Source: Chlorocebus sabaeus (Eukaryota > Chordata > Mammalia > Primates > Cercopithecidae). From it: 64,000 nucleotides of DNA. A program made the translations under genes and the position numbers. How positions within the stretch are numbered: position 1 is the first letter of the stretch; the number at the start of each line of letters is the position of its first letter. The DNA lies in contig NC_132915.1 of assembly GCF_047675955.1 (NCBI RefSeq), positions 12,209,766 through 12,273,765 of the forward strand. Direction: 5' to 3'. Of this stretch, positions 33,302 through 44,452 are shown piece by piece. The notes under the pieces were generated by a model, which ran no database searches, had not been told where the DNA came from, and saw only the letters and a list, made by a program, of their open reading frames with translations.

Positions 33302-33521
33302 AAAGAGAAGTTGGGACACAGACAGATGGAGGAAAGGCCATCTGAAGACATAGGGAGAAGACAGCTATCTACAAGCGAAGGAGAGAGGCCTCAGAAGAAA
33401 CCAATTCTGTCGACACCTTGATCTCAGACTTCCAGCCTCCAGAAGGGTGAGAAAATAAATGTCTGTTGTTTTAGCCACCATCTGTGGTACTTTGTTCTGA
33501 CAGCTCTAGCAAACCAATACA
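33302..33521 (+). repeat. MLT1A-type LTR, 3' part
   Basis: 'gacacagacagatggaggaa', 'gacatagggagaagacagct', 'atctacaagcgaaggagaga', 'ggcctcagaagaaaccaatt', 'ctcagacttccagcctccag', 'ggtgagaaaataaatgtctg', 'gtggtactttgttctgacag' and 'ctctagcaaaccaataca'. It completes the LTR begun at 32801. The CA end is at about 33521. Confidence 0.85.
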
Positions 33522-33524
33522 CTA

Positions 33525-33895
33525 TGTGACTTACTTTTGCCAGTGAGAGTGTGGCAAACTTTATGCAAGAAAATTGAAAAAGTGCTTGTGAACTTCTGCT
33601 CTTCCCTTTCCATCCCTGCTACCACCAAGAGATCAAACCCAGGGTAGCCCATTAAAAGAATGTGAGAGAGACAGGGAAGAGAGCCACAAGCCTCCCAGCT
33701 GAGGCCACCGCAGACCAACCAGCCCACATGCTCCTAACCACAGATGCGTGTGCAGGCCCAGCCACACCGGTGTGTCGGCTCAGATCAGCGGAACCACCCA
33801 GCTGACCACTGGTTTGTGAGAAGTAATAGTGGTTGATGTGTGAAGCCACAGGTTTCGGGGTGGTTTGTTACACAACATTATTGTGGCTGTAGCTG
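33525..33895 (+). repeat. MLT1-like LTR relic
   Basis: 'atgtgacttacttttgccag', 'gtgcttgtgaacttctgctc', 'gctgaggccaccgcagacca', 'gctcagatcagcggaaccac', 'ccagctgaccactggtttgt', 'gagaagtaatagtggttgat' and 'cggggtggtttgttacacaa'. The layout is that of an old MaLR-type LTR. Family name uncertain. It directly follows the MLT1A-type LTR. Confidence 0.5.
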
Positions 33896-34069
33896 ATATT
33901 CCCCATTTAAGGCCTTGCACAGTCCACTCAGTATCACATCCTCCTCCTCTCCACTACCCTCTACCGTCTGAACAAAAGACAAAGGAAAGCAGAGCCTCTG
34001 CGATGCTGCAGGATGTGCACCCTCCGTCCACTGCTTGCATGGTCCCCACGCCCGGGTGCTCCCACCTGT
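33896..34069. other. Unique non-coding DNA
   Basis: Nothing recognised. Confidence 0.4.
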
Positions 34070-34156
34070 CACCCCTGTGTTGACCTCCTGAAACTTCCTA
34101 CTTAGTTTTCAAAGCCTAAATCTGATCTCTACCGGTAATCTCTTCCTAACCCGTGT
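34070..34156 (+). repeat. L2 LINE fragment, left part
   Basis: 'tcctgaaacttcctactta' and 'aatctcttcctaacccgt' look like L2 3' text. The element appears to resume at 34615 after the MLT1 insertion. Weak by itself. Confidence 0.35.
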
Positions 34157-34612
34157 GAGTTTCCTCTTGCTGCTGTACCAGTTTCCCAAAGTTTAGTGCT
34201 TAAACAACACAATTGTATTCTCTTCCAGTTCTGGAGGTCAGAGCATAACATGGAGGTGTTGGCAGGGCCAATTTCTAGGCTCTAGGGGAGAATCATTTCC
34301 TTGCCTTTTCCAGCTTCTACAGTCCTGCTTTCTTGGCTTGTGGTCCCTTCCTCCATCCTCAAAACACATCACTCCAACCTCTGCTTCCATCATCACATTT
34401 TGTTTTTCTGGCTTGTATCCTCTTGCCTCCTTCTTCTAGGACCCTTGTGATTGCCTTGGGCCCACCTGGATAATCCAGGATAACCTCCCTTTGTCAAGGT
34501 TCTTAATTTAATCCCATCTGCACAGTCTCTTTGCCACGCAAGATGACAGTCACAGGCTTTGGGATTGTGACATGGACATCTTTGGGGACCAGTATCCAGT
34601 CTCCTATACTTT
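34157..34612 (-). repeat. MLT1C/D-type LTR (ERVL-MaLR)
   Basis: Inverted LTR: 'gagtttcctcttgctgctgt', 'cttaaacaacacaattgtat', 'ttccagttctggaggtcaga', 'ggctctaggggagaatcatt', 'tccttgccttttccagcttc', 'ggcttgtggtcccttcctcc', 'atcactccaacctctgcttc', 'gacccttgtgattgccttgg', 'gcccacctggataatccagg', 'ataacctccctttgtcaagg' and 'gacatggacatctttgggga'. Nearly full length. Confidence 0.88.
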
Positions 34613-34614
34613 CT

Positions 34615-34830
34615 GCCAGAAAGTGATGTTCTGTCTGTCCTCTGAAATTCTTCAAATCTGAGAAAATGCCTGTTGTTTTACTTGACAGGCAGGCTGAGAT
34701 TGTCTAGAAGTCTGTGTCCACTACTAGCCAGCAAGCTCCACAAGGAAAGGCATTTTGTGCATTATTCATGTTCACATCCATAGCACTTAGCATAGACCTT
34801 GGCACACAGTAGGAGTTCTGAGAAGATTTG
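34615..34830 (+). repeat. L2 LINE 3' end
   Basis: 'agcaagctccacaaggaaag', 'gcattttgtgcattattcat', 'catagcacttagcatagacc' and 'ttggcacacagtaggagttc' match the L2 3' UTR in forward orientation. Confidence 0.65.
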
Positions 34831-36129
34831 TACATGTGTATTATACATACAACCTACAGCCTCCTTATGTGTAACTGTGTAGAAGAAGTATGTGTGTGTC
34901 TATGTAATAGAGGTACATAGATTCGTGCAACATATTTATGAGAACGTTTTTGAAGGAGTAGGAAACACTTGTTATTGTGTCGATGATACTGATTTATTTA
35001 ATCATCAAGTAAGATCAAAGGAGCCTCTTTCCTAAAGCAAGGATTTCATATTTTCTATACTTCCATTATTATATTTTCCATTTTAGAGTAACTCCGACCA
35101 CACAGCCACACACAGTGGATTCTTACATACTCTTTCCACAACATCCTTAGGGAGGGAATGAATGCTTTCATCTTCTTCACTGGAAAGATGGGAGATGAAG
35201 GCCAAGGCAACTGAAAGGCTGGACAAGTTGTGGAGGCGTGGATGAAGTGCAGGTGGCTGGCCTTGCGCTGGCAGCATTTGCCCCCTGGGTGATAGTGAGG
35301 AGCGGTCGGCATTGCGTCCAGGGGACATCGTCATCACCCCCTCTTTATTTACATCATAGACTTGGGAGGGATTATTCCTTTGAAAATTTTCCATGTTTGT
35401 TCTGCATTCAAAAGGAGGGGAGAGATACAATTCAATGAAAAAATGTTTTCTGCTTTGCTGCTAGATGGAAGGATGGTTGTGTGCATCTGTGTGTGTGTGT
35501 GTGTGTGTGTGTGTAACATGCAGAAAAGAAAAAAAGAATTTATCTTACTCATAGATAACAGAAGAACATCTGGGAATTACAAAGTGAAATCTTCCACATG
35601 TGAAATTCTGCATGAAGAAAAATGTGCCTGTACAGTTCGAGAAAAGGAGGCACTGGTGTTTCTCAAACTTCTCAGGCCAACTGCCCAAGGGTTTCATGAG
35701 CATCTCAACAACAGAGTAGGCTCTTCTGTGCTATGTATTTTGATGAAGGGGTGACGGGCTTCACAATAACAATGGGCAGGATGGGGAAGAAGACCAGGTA
35801 TCATTTTTGGTTGTCTCAGCATCGTTGAAATGAGGCTAAGGCTTAGGAGAACCAGCCTGTCCTGGAGGTGGGGGTAGAGGCTTCAGCAACCTTTCCAGTG
35901 TCATTGGAGAGCTTTCCCACATTGGAAATTCCTCTCCAACCTCCTTACCTCTGATAAGAAGGAATAGTGGGGTGGTGTTTGCAACTTAGAATCCTTGAAA
36001 TTAGAACAGAGCTCTGCCCTCTCCTCAATGAATCCTAGTGGAGACCCTACATGGTAGACTAGGTGGGAATCATTGCTCTAACTTTCTAAATGAGGAGCCA
36101 GACTGTCTCTAGACCCTCTTCTCTTCTCT
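34831..36129. other. Unique non-coding DNA
   Basis: A possible inverted MIR at 35095-35240 ('catccttagggagggaatga', 'actggaaagatgggagatga') and a TG run (35486-35514) occur here. A 130-aa frame at 35362-35754 crosses the TG run and has no recognisable domain. Confidence 0.4.
35486..35514. repeat. (TG)n microsatellite
   Basis: About 13 uninterrupted TG units. Likely polymorphic. Confidence 0.95.
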
Positions 36130-36755
36130 AGACTGATTTCCTAGTTAATCCAGTCCAACCCTGAACACTGCAAGGAACCAAAGGCTTCTAAGTTCAACTA
36201 CCAACTTCTTATATTCATTTGGATATCTCACCAGCAGCTCAAACTTACCTCTGACAACATCAAATCCTTCCATCTGTTTCTCCTTTGGCCTCCTCACTTC
36301 AGTTAATGGCACCTTGTTGTTTAAGTAAACACACAAGAGCTCACTCATGATTTCTGTCTTTCCTTTATCCCTACCCTCATGCTGATAGTCACATACCCAA
36401 TTCATCAGCAAGGTGACTCAGAACCCCACTTTCCTGCATGCTCACCACTTCTGCCCATCACCAGGCCACCACTCTCTTGCTGCGGGAGTACAGCTGGAGT
36501 CCTGGAGCTGGACTTAATGCTTTCACTCCATTCTCCACATTAAAGTCACGGGGGTCTTAAAAAAATATAAATCAGGTGGTGTCACTTCCCCTATGGCTTC
36601 CCCCACCATCCTTTAGAGTACAGTCCCACCTGGGCCCACGCAGCCCTGACGGATGAGGACGCGTTGCTTACGTCCTGCGCCCCCTCACATCACTCCAGCA
36701 ATTGTTCTGCTCCTTGATCCCCTCATTCACTCCTTGCCCACCCCAATACTCTTTG
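36130..36755 (+). repeat. L2 LINE fragment
   Basis: 'tttcactccattctccacat', 'taaagtcacgggggtctta', 'aaatataaatcaggtggtgt', 'cacttcccctatggcttccc', 'ccaccatcctttagagtaca' and 'cacgcagccctgacgg' correspond to the L2 3' coding-end text in forward orientation. The first 150 bp are weaker. Confidence 0.55.
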
Positions 36756-36758
36756 CTC

Positions 36759-36760
36759 TT

Positions 36761-36800
<40 letters not shown>

Positions 36801-36815
36801 TTTGTTTATTTATTA
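36759..36815. repeat. (TTTA)n microsatellite
   Basis: About 13 tandem tetranucleotide units with one G interruption near 36802. Confidence 0.97.
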
Positions 36816-36964
36816 TACTGCTCTCTTGCTCCCTCTCACCCTGTGAAGTGCCTGCTTCCCCTCCACTATCTTCCATGAGTAAAGACTTCTTTCTCACCAG
36901 AAGCTGAGGTGGTGCTATGCTTATACAGCCTGCAGTAGCATAAGCCAAATAAACCTCTTTTCCT
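36816..36964. other. Short unique segment
   Basis: Nothing recognised between the tetranucleotide run and the L1 3' end. Confidence 0.35.
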
Positions 36965-37211
36965 TATAAGTTAAAACATTATTATTGTAAGAATATTTAA
37001 CATGAGATCCATCCTCTTAACACATTTTTAAGAGTACAATACATTATTGTTGACTACAGGTACAGCGTTGCACTTGTTTTTGTTGCCTGTGCTGTTGGTT
37101 TCATATTCATAAAATCATTGCTAAGACCAATGTCATAAAGCTTCCCCCCTGTTTTTTTGATAGGAATTCTATGGTTTCAGTTCTTATGTCTTTAATCCAT
37201 TTTGAATAGAT
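36965..37211 (-). mobile_element. L1 (L1MA/MB-type) 3' end with internal deletion
   Basis: 36965-37070 is inverted L1 3' UTR ('aacatgagatccatcctctt', 'aacacatttttaagagtaca'). From about 37075 it jumps to 3' ORF2 text ('ggtttcatattcataaaatc', 'gtcttt aatccattttgaat'). The rest of the 3' UTR and the ORF2 end are missing, so this copy carries an internal deletion. The Alu at 37212 interrupts it. Confidence 0.75.
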
Positions 37212-37511
37212 CTTTTTTTTTTCCTTGAATAAACAGTGTCTCTCTCTGTCACCCAGGCTGATGTGCAATGGCGCAATCATAACTCACTGTAATCTCAACT
37301 TCTGGGCTCAAGCAATCCTCCCAACTCAGCCTCCTAAGTAGCTAGGGCTATAGGTGTGCATCATCATGCCTGGCTAAATTTTAAATATTTTGTAGAGACA
37401 GGGTCTTGCTATGCTGCCTAGGCTGGCCTCAAACTTCTTGGGCCCAAATTATCCTCCTGCCTTAGCCTCCCAAAGCTCTGAAATTACAGGCATGAACCAT
37501 CATGCCTGCCC
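37212..37511 (-). mobile_element. AluJ element inside L1
   Basis: Diverged inverted Alu: 'cagtgtctctctctgtcacc', 'caggctgatgtgcaatggcg', 'gggctcaagcaatcctccca', 'agagacagggtcttgctatg' and 'gcatgaaccatcatgcctgc'. High divergence and the 'gggctcaagcaatcctcc' words fit AluJ. Short flanking aatcttt/gatcttt words may be the remains of its duplication. Confidence 0.9.
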
Positions 37512-39660
37512 CAATCTTTGAATGTAAGTATTTGTGGATGGTAGAATTTCATTTTTTTTTTTTCCCTTGGACATTCAGTTTTGTTGAAGAGACTATTCTT
37601 TTCCCATTTTCTAATCTTGGTACCCTTGTCAAAGGGTATTTACCCAAAGATTAGTTGACCATATATGCATGGACTTATTTCTGGGCTTTATTCTGTTGTA
37701 CTGGTTTATGTCTGTCTTATGGTAGTACCATGCTGTTTTGATTACTATACTTTTGTAATACTGTTTGGGATCAGGAAGTGTGGTGCCTCCAATTTTGTTC
37801 TTCTTTCTCAAGATTAATTTTGTTATTTGTGGTCTTTCCTGGCTCCATACAAATTGTAAAATTGTTTTATCTATTTTTGTAAAAAAATGCCATTGAGATT
37901 TTGATAGGGATTTCATTGAATCTTTAAGTTGCTTTGGGTAGTATGGATATTTTGACAATAGTAAGTCTTCCAATCTATGAACACAAGATGTATTTCCATT
38001 TGTGTTTTCATTTCTTTCATCAATGTTTTATAGTTTCTAGTGTAAGTCTTCCATCTCTTTAAGTTTACTTCTAAGTATTTTTGTTCTTTTTGTTGATATT
38101 GTAAATTGGATTGTTTTCCTAATTTCCTTTTCAGGTAGTTTGTTAGTGTATAGAAATAGAACTGATTTTTGTATGTTGATTTTATATCCTGCAACTTTAC
38201 TGAATTTATATATGAGTTCCAACAGTTTTTTATGAAGTCTTGAGGGTTTTCTATATATAAGATCCTGTAATCTGCAAACAGAGATAATTTTACTTCTTCC
38301 TTTCTGATTTGGAAGCCTTTTATTTCTTATTCTTGCCTAATTGGTCTGGCTAGGACTTCCAGTATTATGTTGAATAGAAATAGTGGAGACTGGGCATTCT
38401 TGCTTTTTTCCTTATCTTAAAGGAAAAACTTTCAGTGTTTCACAATTGAATGTGATATTAGCTGTGGAATTTTCAAATACGGCTTTTATTATGTTGATGT
38501 ACCTTCCTTCTATTCTTAATTTGTTGAGAGATTTTATTGAGTGTTGAATAATGTCAAATGCTTTTTCTGCATCTATTGAGATGACTATGCACATTTTGTC
38601 ATTATTCTGTTAATGTGGTATATCACATAATTGATTTTCATATGTTAAACCATCCTTGCATATCAGGGGAAATTTCCACTTGAGGTATGAACCTTTTAAT
38701 GTGTTGCTGGATTTGGTTTGCTAGTATTTTGTTGAGGATTTTTCCATGTATGTTCTTCAGAGATATTGGTTTGTAGTTTTCTTGTGGTATCTTTGCTGGC
38801 TTTGATTTCAGGGTAATGCTGACTTCAAAAAATGAAATTGGAAGTGTTCCTTCCTCTTCAATTATTTGAAAGAGTTTGAGAAAAATTGGCATCAGTTCTT
38901 ATTTAAATGTTTGGTAGAATTAACCAGTGAAAGCATCTGGTTTGGGTTTTTCTTTGTTGACAGGTTTTTGATTATTGATTCAATCTTCATACTAGATATA
39001 GTTCTGTTCACACTTTCTGTTCACTATTTCTTCATGGGTATTCTTGGTAGGCAGTATGTTTTTAGGAATGTATTCATTTCTTCTAGGTTATCCAGTTTGT
39101 TGGTGTATATTTGTTCATAGTAGTCTCTTATTATTCTTCTTATTTCTGTTGTATTAGTTGTAATGTCTCCTCTTTCATTTCTAATTTTATTTACTCCTCT
39201 CTTTTTTCTGAATTAGTTTAGCTAAGGGTTTGTCAATTTTATTTTTTCAAAACTCAGTTTTGTTTATCTTTTCTATTTTGTGTTTTCTATTTTGTTTATT
39301 CTGATCTAATATTTTGTAATTTCTTGCCTTCTACTTGCTTTGAGTTTCGGTTCTTCTATTTATAGTTCTTTAAGATATAAAATTAGGTTGCTTATTTGAG
39401 ATCTTCTCTTTTAATGTAGGCATTTATTGCAATAAACTTCCCACTTAGTACTGCTTTTGCTGTATCCTAGGTATTTTGCATCTTTGTCTTCATTTTTCTC
39501 AATATATTTTCTAACTTCCTTTTTGATTTCTTCATTGACCCAATGGTTATTAAATAGTGACTTGTTTAATTTCTATGTATTTATCAATTTTTCAGTTTTT
39601 TTTTTTCTGCCATTGATTTCTGGTTTCCTCCATTATGCTCAGTAAAGATACTTGGTATGA
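37512..39660 (-). mobile_element. L1 ORF2 relic, reverse transcriptase region
   Basis: Minus-strand frames give clear L1 ORF2 text. 38638-38892 holds 'NYKPISLKNIHGKILNKILA', a conserved RT block. 38412-38594 holds 'ISIDAEKAFD'. 37629-37973 holds 'GGTTLPDPKQYYKSIVIKTA' from the RT C-terminal side. The catalytic FADD block near 38255-38265 reads FAD followed by Tyr, so the second Asp is lost. Stops and frame breaks separate all pieces, so the copy is dead. The text suits an L1M (L1MA/MB) subfamily. Confidence 0.92.
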
Positions 39661-39978
39661 TTTCAGTCTTCTCCTTCTCCTTCTTCTTCTCGTTCCTCCT
39701 CCTTCCTCTCTTCTTTTTCTTCTTCCTCCTCCTCCTCTTCTTCTTCTTTCTCTTCTTCTTCTATCTTCGTCTTCTTCATCTTCCCCCTCCCCCTTCTCCT
39801 CCTCCCCCTCCTCCTCTCCTTCCCCTCCTCCTCCTCTCCCTCCCCTCCCCCTCCTCCCCCTCCCTGTCCTCCTCCTTCTTCTTCTTCTCCTTCTTCTTCT
39901 TCTTCCTCTTCTTCTTCTTCCTCCTCTTCCTCTTCTCCCTCGTCTCCCTCGTCTCCCTCTTCTTCTCCTTTCTTTTTG
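39661..39978. repeat. CT-rich polypyrimidine tract (about 320 bp)
   Basis: Almost pure C/T on the plus strand, mixing ttc, cct and ccc units with only a handful of purines. It sits between L1 and the T-rich end of a partial Alu, so it probably grew from that Alu's tail. The long poly-Glu/Arg and poly-Ser/Leu frames here are translation artefacts. Such tracts can form triplex (H-DNA) structures. Confidence 0.93.
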
Positions 39979-40106
39979 TAGTGAGGGGTTCTCACTACAT
40001 TGTCCATGCTGGTCTCCAACTCCTGGCCTCAAGTGATTCTCCTGCCTTGGCCTCCCAGAGTGCTGGGATTGCTGAGATTACAGGCATGAGCCACCATGCC
40101 TTGCCT
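39979..40106 (-). mobile_element. Alu left-monomer fragment inside L1
   Basis: 'gtagtgaggggttctcacta', 'cattgtccatgctggtctcc', 'aactcctggcctcaagtgat', 'cctgccttggcctcccagag', 'tgctgggatt', then 'acaggcatgagccaccatgc'. Only one monomer is present. A 10-bp internal duplication ('attgctgag') precedes the end. L1 text stops at about 39670 and resumes at 40107. Confidence 0.85.
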
Positions 40107-40800
40107 CAATTTTCTTAAATTTGTGAAGATTTGTTTTGTGATCTACCATGTCATCTATCCTGGAGAAACTTCTGCATGAGCTGGAAAAATGTATATTCTG
40201 CCGGTTTTGGGTGGAATATTCTGGATGTTTTTTAGGTCCATTTGGTCTGTAGTGTTCAGGTCTGCTGTTTTCTTATTGATATTCTGACTTGCTGTTCTAT
40301 CAAAAATATCATTGAAAGGATGTTTAAATCTCCTACTGTTATTGTATCTAGTTCCCCATTTAGTTCTGTCAGTGTTTGCTTTATATATTTATGTGTTCTG
40401 ATGTTGTATTGATCTTTTATCATTGTATCTTTATCTCTTGTGCCAATTTTTGACTTAAAGTCTGTTTTGTTTGTCATAAATATAGCTACCCTGCTCTTTT
40501 TTGTTTATTTGTAGCATAGAATATCTATTTTTATCTCTTCACATTCAGCCTGTGTGTCCTTACATCCAAAGTGAATTTCTTGTAGACAACAAATAGTTGG
40601 GTCTTTAAAAAAATTCATTCAGCCACTGTATCTTTTGATTGGAGAGTTTAATCCATTTAGATTTAAAGTAATTATTGATAAGGATGAATTCACTATTGCC
40701 ATTTTGTGATTTGTTTACTGTCAGTCTTTTAGTTCTTTTGTCTTTCAATTAGCTTCTGGATTTCTCATGAAGGGAACTTGTCTGTGAATTTTGTTCAATC
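40107..40800 (-). mobile_element. L1 ORF2 relic, endonuclease-RT linker side; 5' truncation
   Basis: Continuation of the same L1: 'ttgtgatctaccatgtcatc', 'tatcctggagaaacttctgc', 'attattgataaggatgaatt' and 'acaacaaatagttgggtct'. The match fades at about 40800, inside ORF2, so the copy is 5'-truncated and has no promoter or ORF1. Confidence 0.85.
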
Positions 40801-41284
40801 AGTGTGTTAGCAGGGGTACGGAGGCTCCAGGGCTTCCTACTTCACAATCTTGATGTCATCCAATGCTCTTTTCTCTTTCTGCTTTTCTGCCTAGACCCTC
40901 CGACCCCCAACGCTGAGTTCTTTGCAGGGTTGGCACTACCAGGTCTTATTTCCAATATGATGTCCTTGGATCTTCTGGCCAACCAATTCTTGTGCTTACC
41001 TCATTACATGCACTTATTCACCTCAAGCGGGCTTCTTAACTAAAACATAAGTCAATGTCATGAGCAGGGGTTTTGCTTGGTGACCTCTGCATTCCTAGAC
41101 CCTATCATGGAGCCTGCACATTGAAGATGCTCAATGAATACCTGTTGAAAGATGAATGAAAAGAGTCCACTGCCCTTTCTGTGATGCCATACGGAGACAT
41201 CTGTAGGCTCTACTTGATTTTGGTCAGAGAGTACTTCGGTCAGAGGTGAAGCCAGGAGTTCCCCTGGGGTAGCATGTTGGAAGA
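40801..41284. other. Unique DNA with a weak L2/MIR tail
   Basis: 41060-41160 ('ctctgcattcctagacccta', 'tgctcaatgaatacctgttg') resembles an L2 3' end in forward orientation. The remainder is unrecognised. Confidence 0.4.
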
Positions 41285-41480
41285 AAGACCATAGATGCTT
41301 CTTAGAGCCAGAAGATCTTGGTTTAAATGCTGGCTCTACCTCTGAGCCCTTGCACAAGCCACTTATTTTCTCTGAGCTGCAGTTTCTTCATCTATCCAGT
41401 GGAGTTACTAATGCTTTATTTTAGCCAGTTGTTGTGTAGATTAAGGAAAGTCACGCATGGGACAGTCCTGGGTCCACAAC
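41285..41480 (+). repeat. MIR SINE
   Basis: Forward MIR: 'agagccagaagatcttggtt', 'taaatgctggctctacctct', 'gagcccttgcacaagccact', 'tattttctctgagctgcagt', 'ttcttcatctatccagtgg' and 'gttgtgtagattaagg'. Most of the element is present. Confidence 0.8.
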
Positions 41481-41764
41481 AAATGGCCATGGTACATTTT
41501 CTATATCCTGCTTAGCTTCTTTGGTCAGAACACACATCAAACCACATAAAAACATCATGAAGTTAATGTCTGATAAGGTGATTGCAATTGGGTTCTTGGT
41601 CTCAGACTTACCCTGGTTATCATCCTTGTTTAAAAGCCATGTGGAAGTGCATTTTGCAAGATAACAGCTCTAAATAATAACATAGGTAACCATGGTATTA
41701 ACCATGCTGTTGTTTGGATAGTGAACAAGATGGGGTTTTACCAGAGGAAAGAGAGAAATGGAAG
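41481..41764. other. Unique non-coding DNA
   Basis: Nothing recognised. Confidence 0.4.
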
Positions 41765-41895
41765 TGGCATTTATTAAGCAACTGTAGCTTTCAGATGGCC
41801 TGAATACAGAATTTCAGCTGTCATATAGAGGTATCATTGTCCTCATTTTACAGATGAGAAGACTGAGGCTAAGGATGACTGCACCAAGAATATGT
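41765..41895 (-). repeat. MIR SINE fragment
   Basis: 'gtatcattgtcctcatttta', 'cagatgagaagactgaggct' and 'aaggatgactgcacc' are the inverted MIR core. It has the opposite orientation to the MIR at 41285. Confidence 0.75.
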
Positions 41896-42384
41896 ATGTC
41901 CTAAAGGCTTTTGCTATAACTGCATTACTTTTAAGAAAATTTGTTCTGATTGACATTACTATGAGCAATGAATCTCACCACACTCTTGTAGACTTCATTT
42001 TGTGTGTGTGTGTGTGTGGCGGGTGGGGGAGGTCAGGGAATGAAGGTCAGGGTTAATATCTGTTTTTAATTGGATATATATAAGTAATTTAGTAACCTCA
42101 CAGACACACCCAAAAATAATGTTTAAGCTGACCACTTCATGGTCAATGCCCATTCAAGTTGACGCATAAACTTAGCTGTCACAGTCAGGAAAACTGAGCA
42201 AGTATAACTCAGAGTCTTCTCAGCTGGTCCTATGGCTTTGAGGGCATCTGTCCATTAGACAACTTTGGCCTGTGATTGGTCTTGACTTGATTCTGGCTGT
42301 AGCCTGTGATCAGGCCCATTGGTGACTGTGCTGTAACACCACATACAGTTCATGCTGCTTTGCAGATAAAGAGCTTCCATTTTA
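41896..42384. other. Unique non-coding DNA
   Basis: A short TG run at 42001-42018. No other structure recognised. Confidence 0.4.
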
Positions 42385-42704
42385 TTTTATTTTTAAAATT
42401 AAATTTAATTAATTACTTTTTTTTTTTTTTTTTTGAGTCTTGCTCTGTCACCTAAGTTGGAGAGCAGTGGCATGATCTCGGCTCACTGCAGCCTCCACCT
42501 CCCGGATTCAAGCAATTCTTCTGCCTCAGCCTCCCAAATAGCTGGGACTACAGGTGCCCTGCTAATTTTTTGTATTTTTAGTAGAGACAGGGTTTCACCA
42601 TGTTAGCCAGGATGATCTCGGGCTCTTGACCTCGTGACCCGCTCGCCTCAGCCTCCCAAAGTGCTATGCTGGGATTACAGGCACGAGCCGTAGTGCCCAG
42701 CCAC
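42385..42704 (-). mobile_element. AluS/AluSc-type element with AT-rich tail
   Basis: Inverted Alu with an unusual long A/T tail (42385-42434) rather than plain T. The right end is 'cgagccgtagtgcccagcc'. 'tcttgacctcgtgacccgc' fits AluSc or AluY. A short deletion removes part of the right-arm start ('caggtgccctgctaat'). The duplication is agcttccatttta (42372-42384) and agctttcatttta (42705-42717). Confidence 0.95.
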
Positions 42705-42717
42705 AGCTTTCATTTTA

Positions 42718-43919
42718 AATTGATGCAAGCAGCTACAAGGCTCAGTAGAGCTGACAGGCTCAGAATAGTCCTGTCCTTTCTTCCTCTCATCCTCTCATTT
42801 TAGCACAAGGAAGAATAGCTTGTCCTTGTACTGTTCAGCCTTGGAGGAAACCTTGAACTTTCCTTATTTGATTCTACACAGGGCATTGCAGTTGATTTAA
42901 TAATGCATTTGGTTGTTATTCTCTGTCTTGAAGTCACAGGGGGTTTCTCTATGTCTCCACTGAGCCCAACAGAAAGTGCTTGCTACATGTGGTCCTTATT
43001 TGCTTGTCCATATTTGCCTTCTGTCCATATTTGCCTTCTTACTGGCCACAGAAGATATCTTTTCACAAGAGGGCTGGTTTTGCTCTTCCTCAATTGAAGT
43101 CTTAGGACATCAGTGGCATTTCCCCGGGTTGGTAGCTTCTCAACCATCTTTGAATGGAGCGGTTGCTCTTCTTTTGACCTGCCGTGTTTTCCTCATCGGT
43201 TCCTGGGTTGTCTTTCCATTCTTAAATCATTTCTATCACATTTGTTGATCTCGCCAAAGGAAGTAGATGGCCTGCTGGCCGTTGGGCACCGAGCAGTTCC
43301 TTAGCTGTGATTCTGGGAGCAGGATCCACTTTGATAAGTCATTTCAAAATGCTTTTAGTGCAATCACTTATAGAATCCCAAAGTGGATCTTCAAAATGTA
43401 GTTCTCTCTTTTTGTTAATTCAAAAATGTCTCTTCTGAACTTGCCATAAAGGGGGTTCCCACATAATGATATGTCCTTGTGACCTGATGGCCCCAATGTC
43501 ACATTGCTGGCTATAGCTCTGGGCATTGATAACTTCAGGGGTCGTGCAGACGGGAGCCCCACATGTGGTGCGCAGCATGGCTTCCTCCCTGCTAAGCCAA
43601 AATTACCTTTATGTTGAAGTTCAGTTTGTTGTTAGCATCAATAAAGCTGCTTTGAACCATTATGCTCTCCAGTTTCAGATTTCTATGTACTTTATTGTGA
43701 AGATACGCTACAGCAGATGTGAGGCTTAGGATGACCTACCTTGACTCATTCTCTGGATGTGCCCTCTCCTATTCAGAATTTCTTCAAATTCTCCCTGTTC
43801 ACAAAGCCCCACCACAAGGTACATTCACTTAGGGGTCTCAAACACTTGCTCCAGATGTGTGATGTGTTCCATTTTTTAGCAAGTCCAACTCCTGTCCAAG
43901 TAACTTCATAGTGGAGCTT
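42718..43919. other. Unique non-coding DNA
   Basis: No gene recognised. 'caataaagctgctttgaacc' near 43639 faintly recalls inverted L1 text. A 90-aa frame at 42976-43248 has hydrophobic stretches but no context. Confidence 0.4.
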
Positions 43920-43929
43920 CCAGCCTTAT

Positions 43930-44225
43930 ATTTTTTTTTTGGTAGACGGAGTCTCGCTCTGTCGGCCAGGCTGGAGTGCAGTGGCGCGATCTCGGCTCAC
44001 TGCAACCTCTGCCTCCGAGGTTCAAGCAATTCTCCTGCCTCAGTCTCCTGAGTGGCTGGGACTACAGATGCATGCCACTATGCCCGGCTAATTATTTTGT
44101 ATTTTTAGTAGAGACAGGGTTTCACTGTGTTGCCCAGGCTGGTTTCGAACTCCTGAGTTCAGGCAATCCTCCCGCCCAGCCTCCCAAAGTGCTAGGATTA
44201 CAGGCGTGAGCCACCGCGCCCAGCC
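43930..44225 (-). mobile_element. AluSx-type element
   Basis: Full-length inverted Alu: 'gtagacggagtctcgctctg', 'gtggcgcgatctcggctcac', 'tagtagagacagggtttcac' and the right end 'gtgagccaccgcgcccagcc'. The target-site duplication ccagccttat is perfect (43920-43929 and 44226-44235). Confidence 0.97.
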
Positions 44226-44235
44226 CCAGCCTTAT

Positions 44236-44452
44236 CTTTATTTGCCCACTGGTTTCTGTTTCCTTCTCTGCAGCCTCGGGTACCGTTCAAATGTTCTTTG
44301 TCCCAGTGTTCTTCCAAAGGCACAGATTTCTGAAGAGCAGCTCCATTGTCCATCTTATTTTTTATAAGTAAATACAAATACATTTTTTTGTTTTTATATT
44401 TGGAAGAATATACAAACATACCATTTTGATATATACATTGTTCTCAATTTTT
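44236..44452. other. Unique AT-rich spacer
   Basis: Nothing recognised between the two Alus. Confidence 0.4.

Noticed and set aside
39592..40118. Poly-Glu/Arg and Ser/Leu/Pro frames up to 153 aa
   Set aside because: They come from the CT-rich tract, which has no stop words in several frames.
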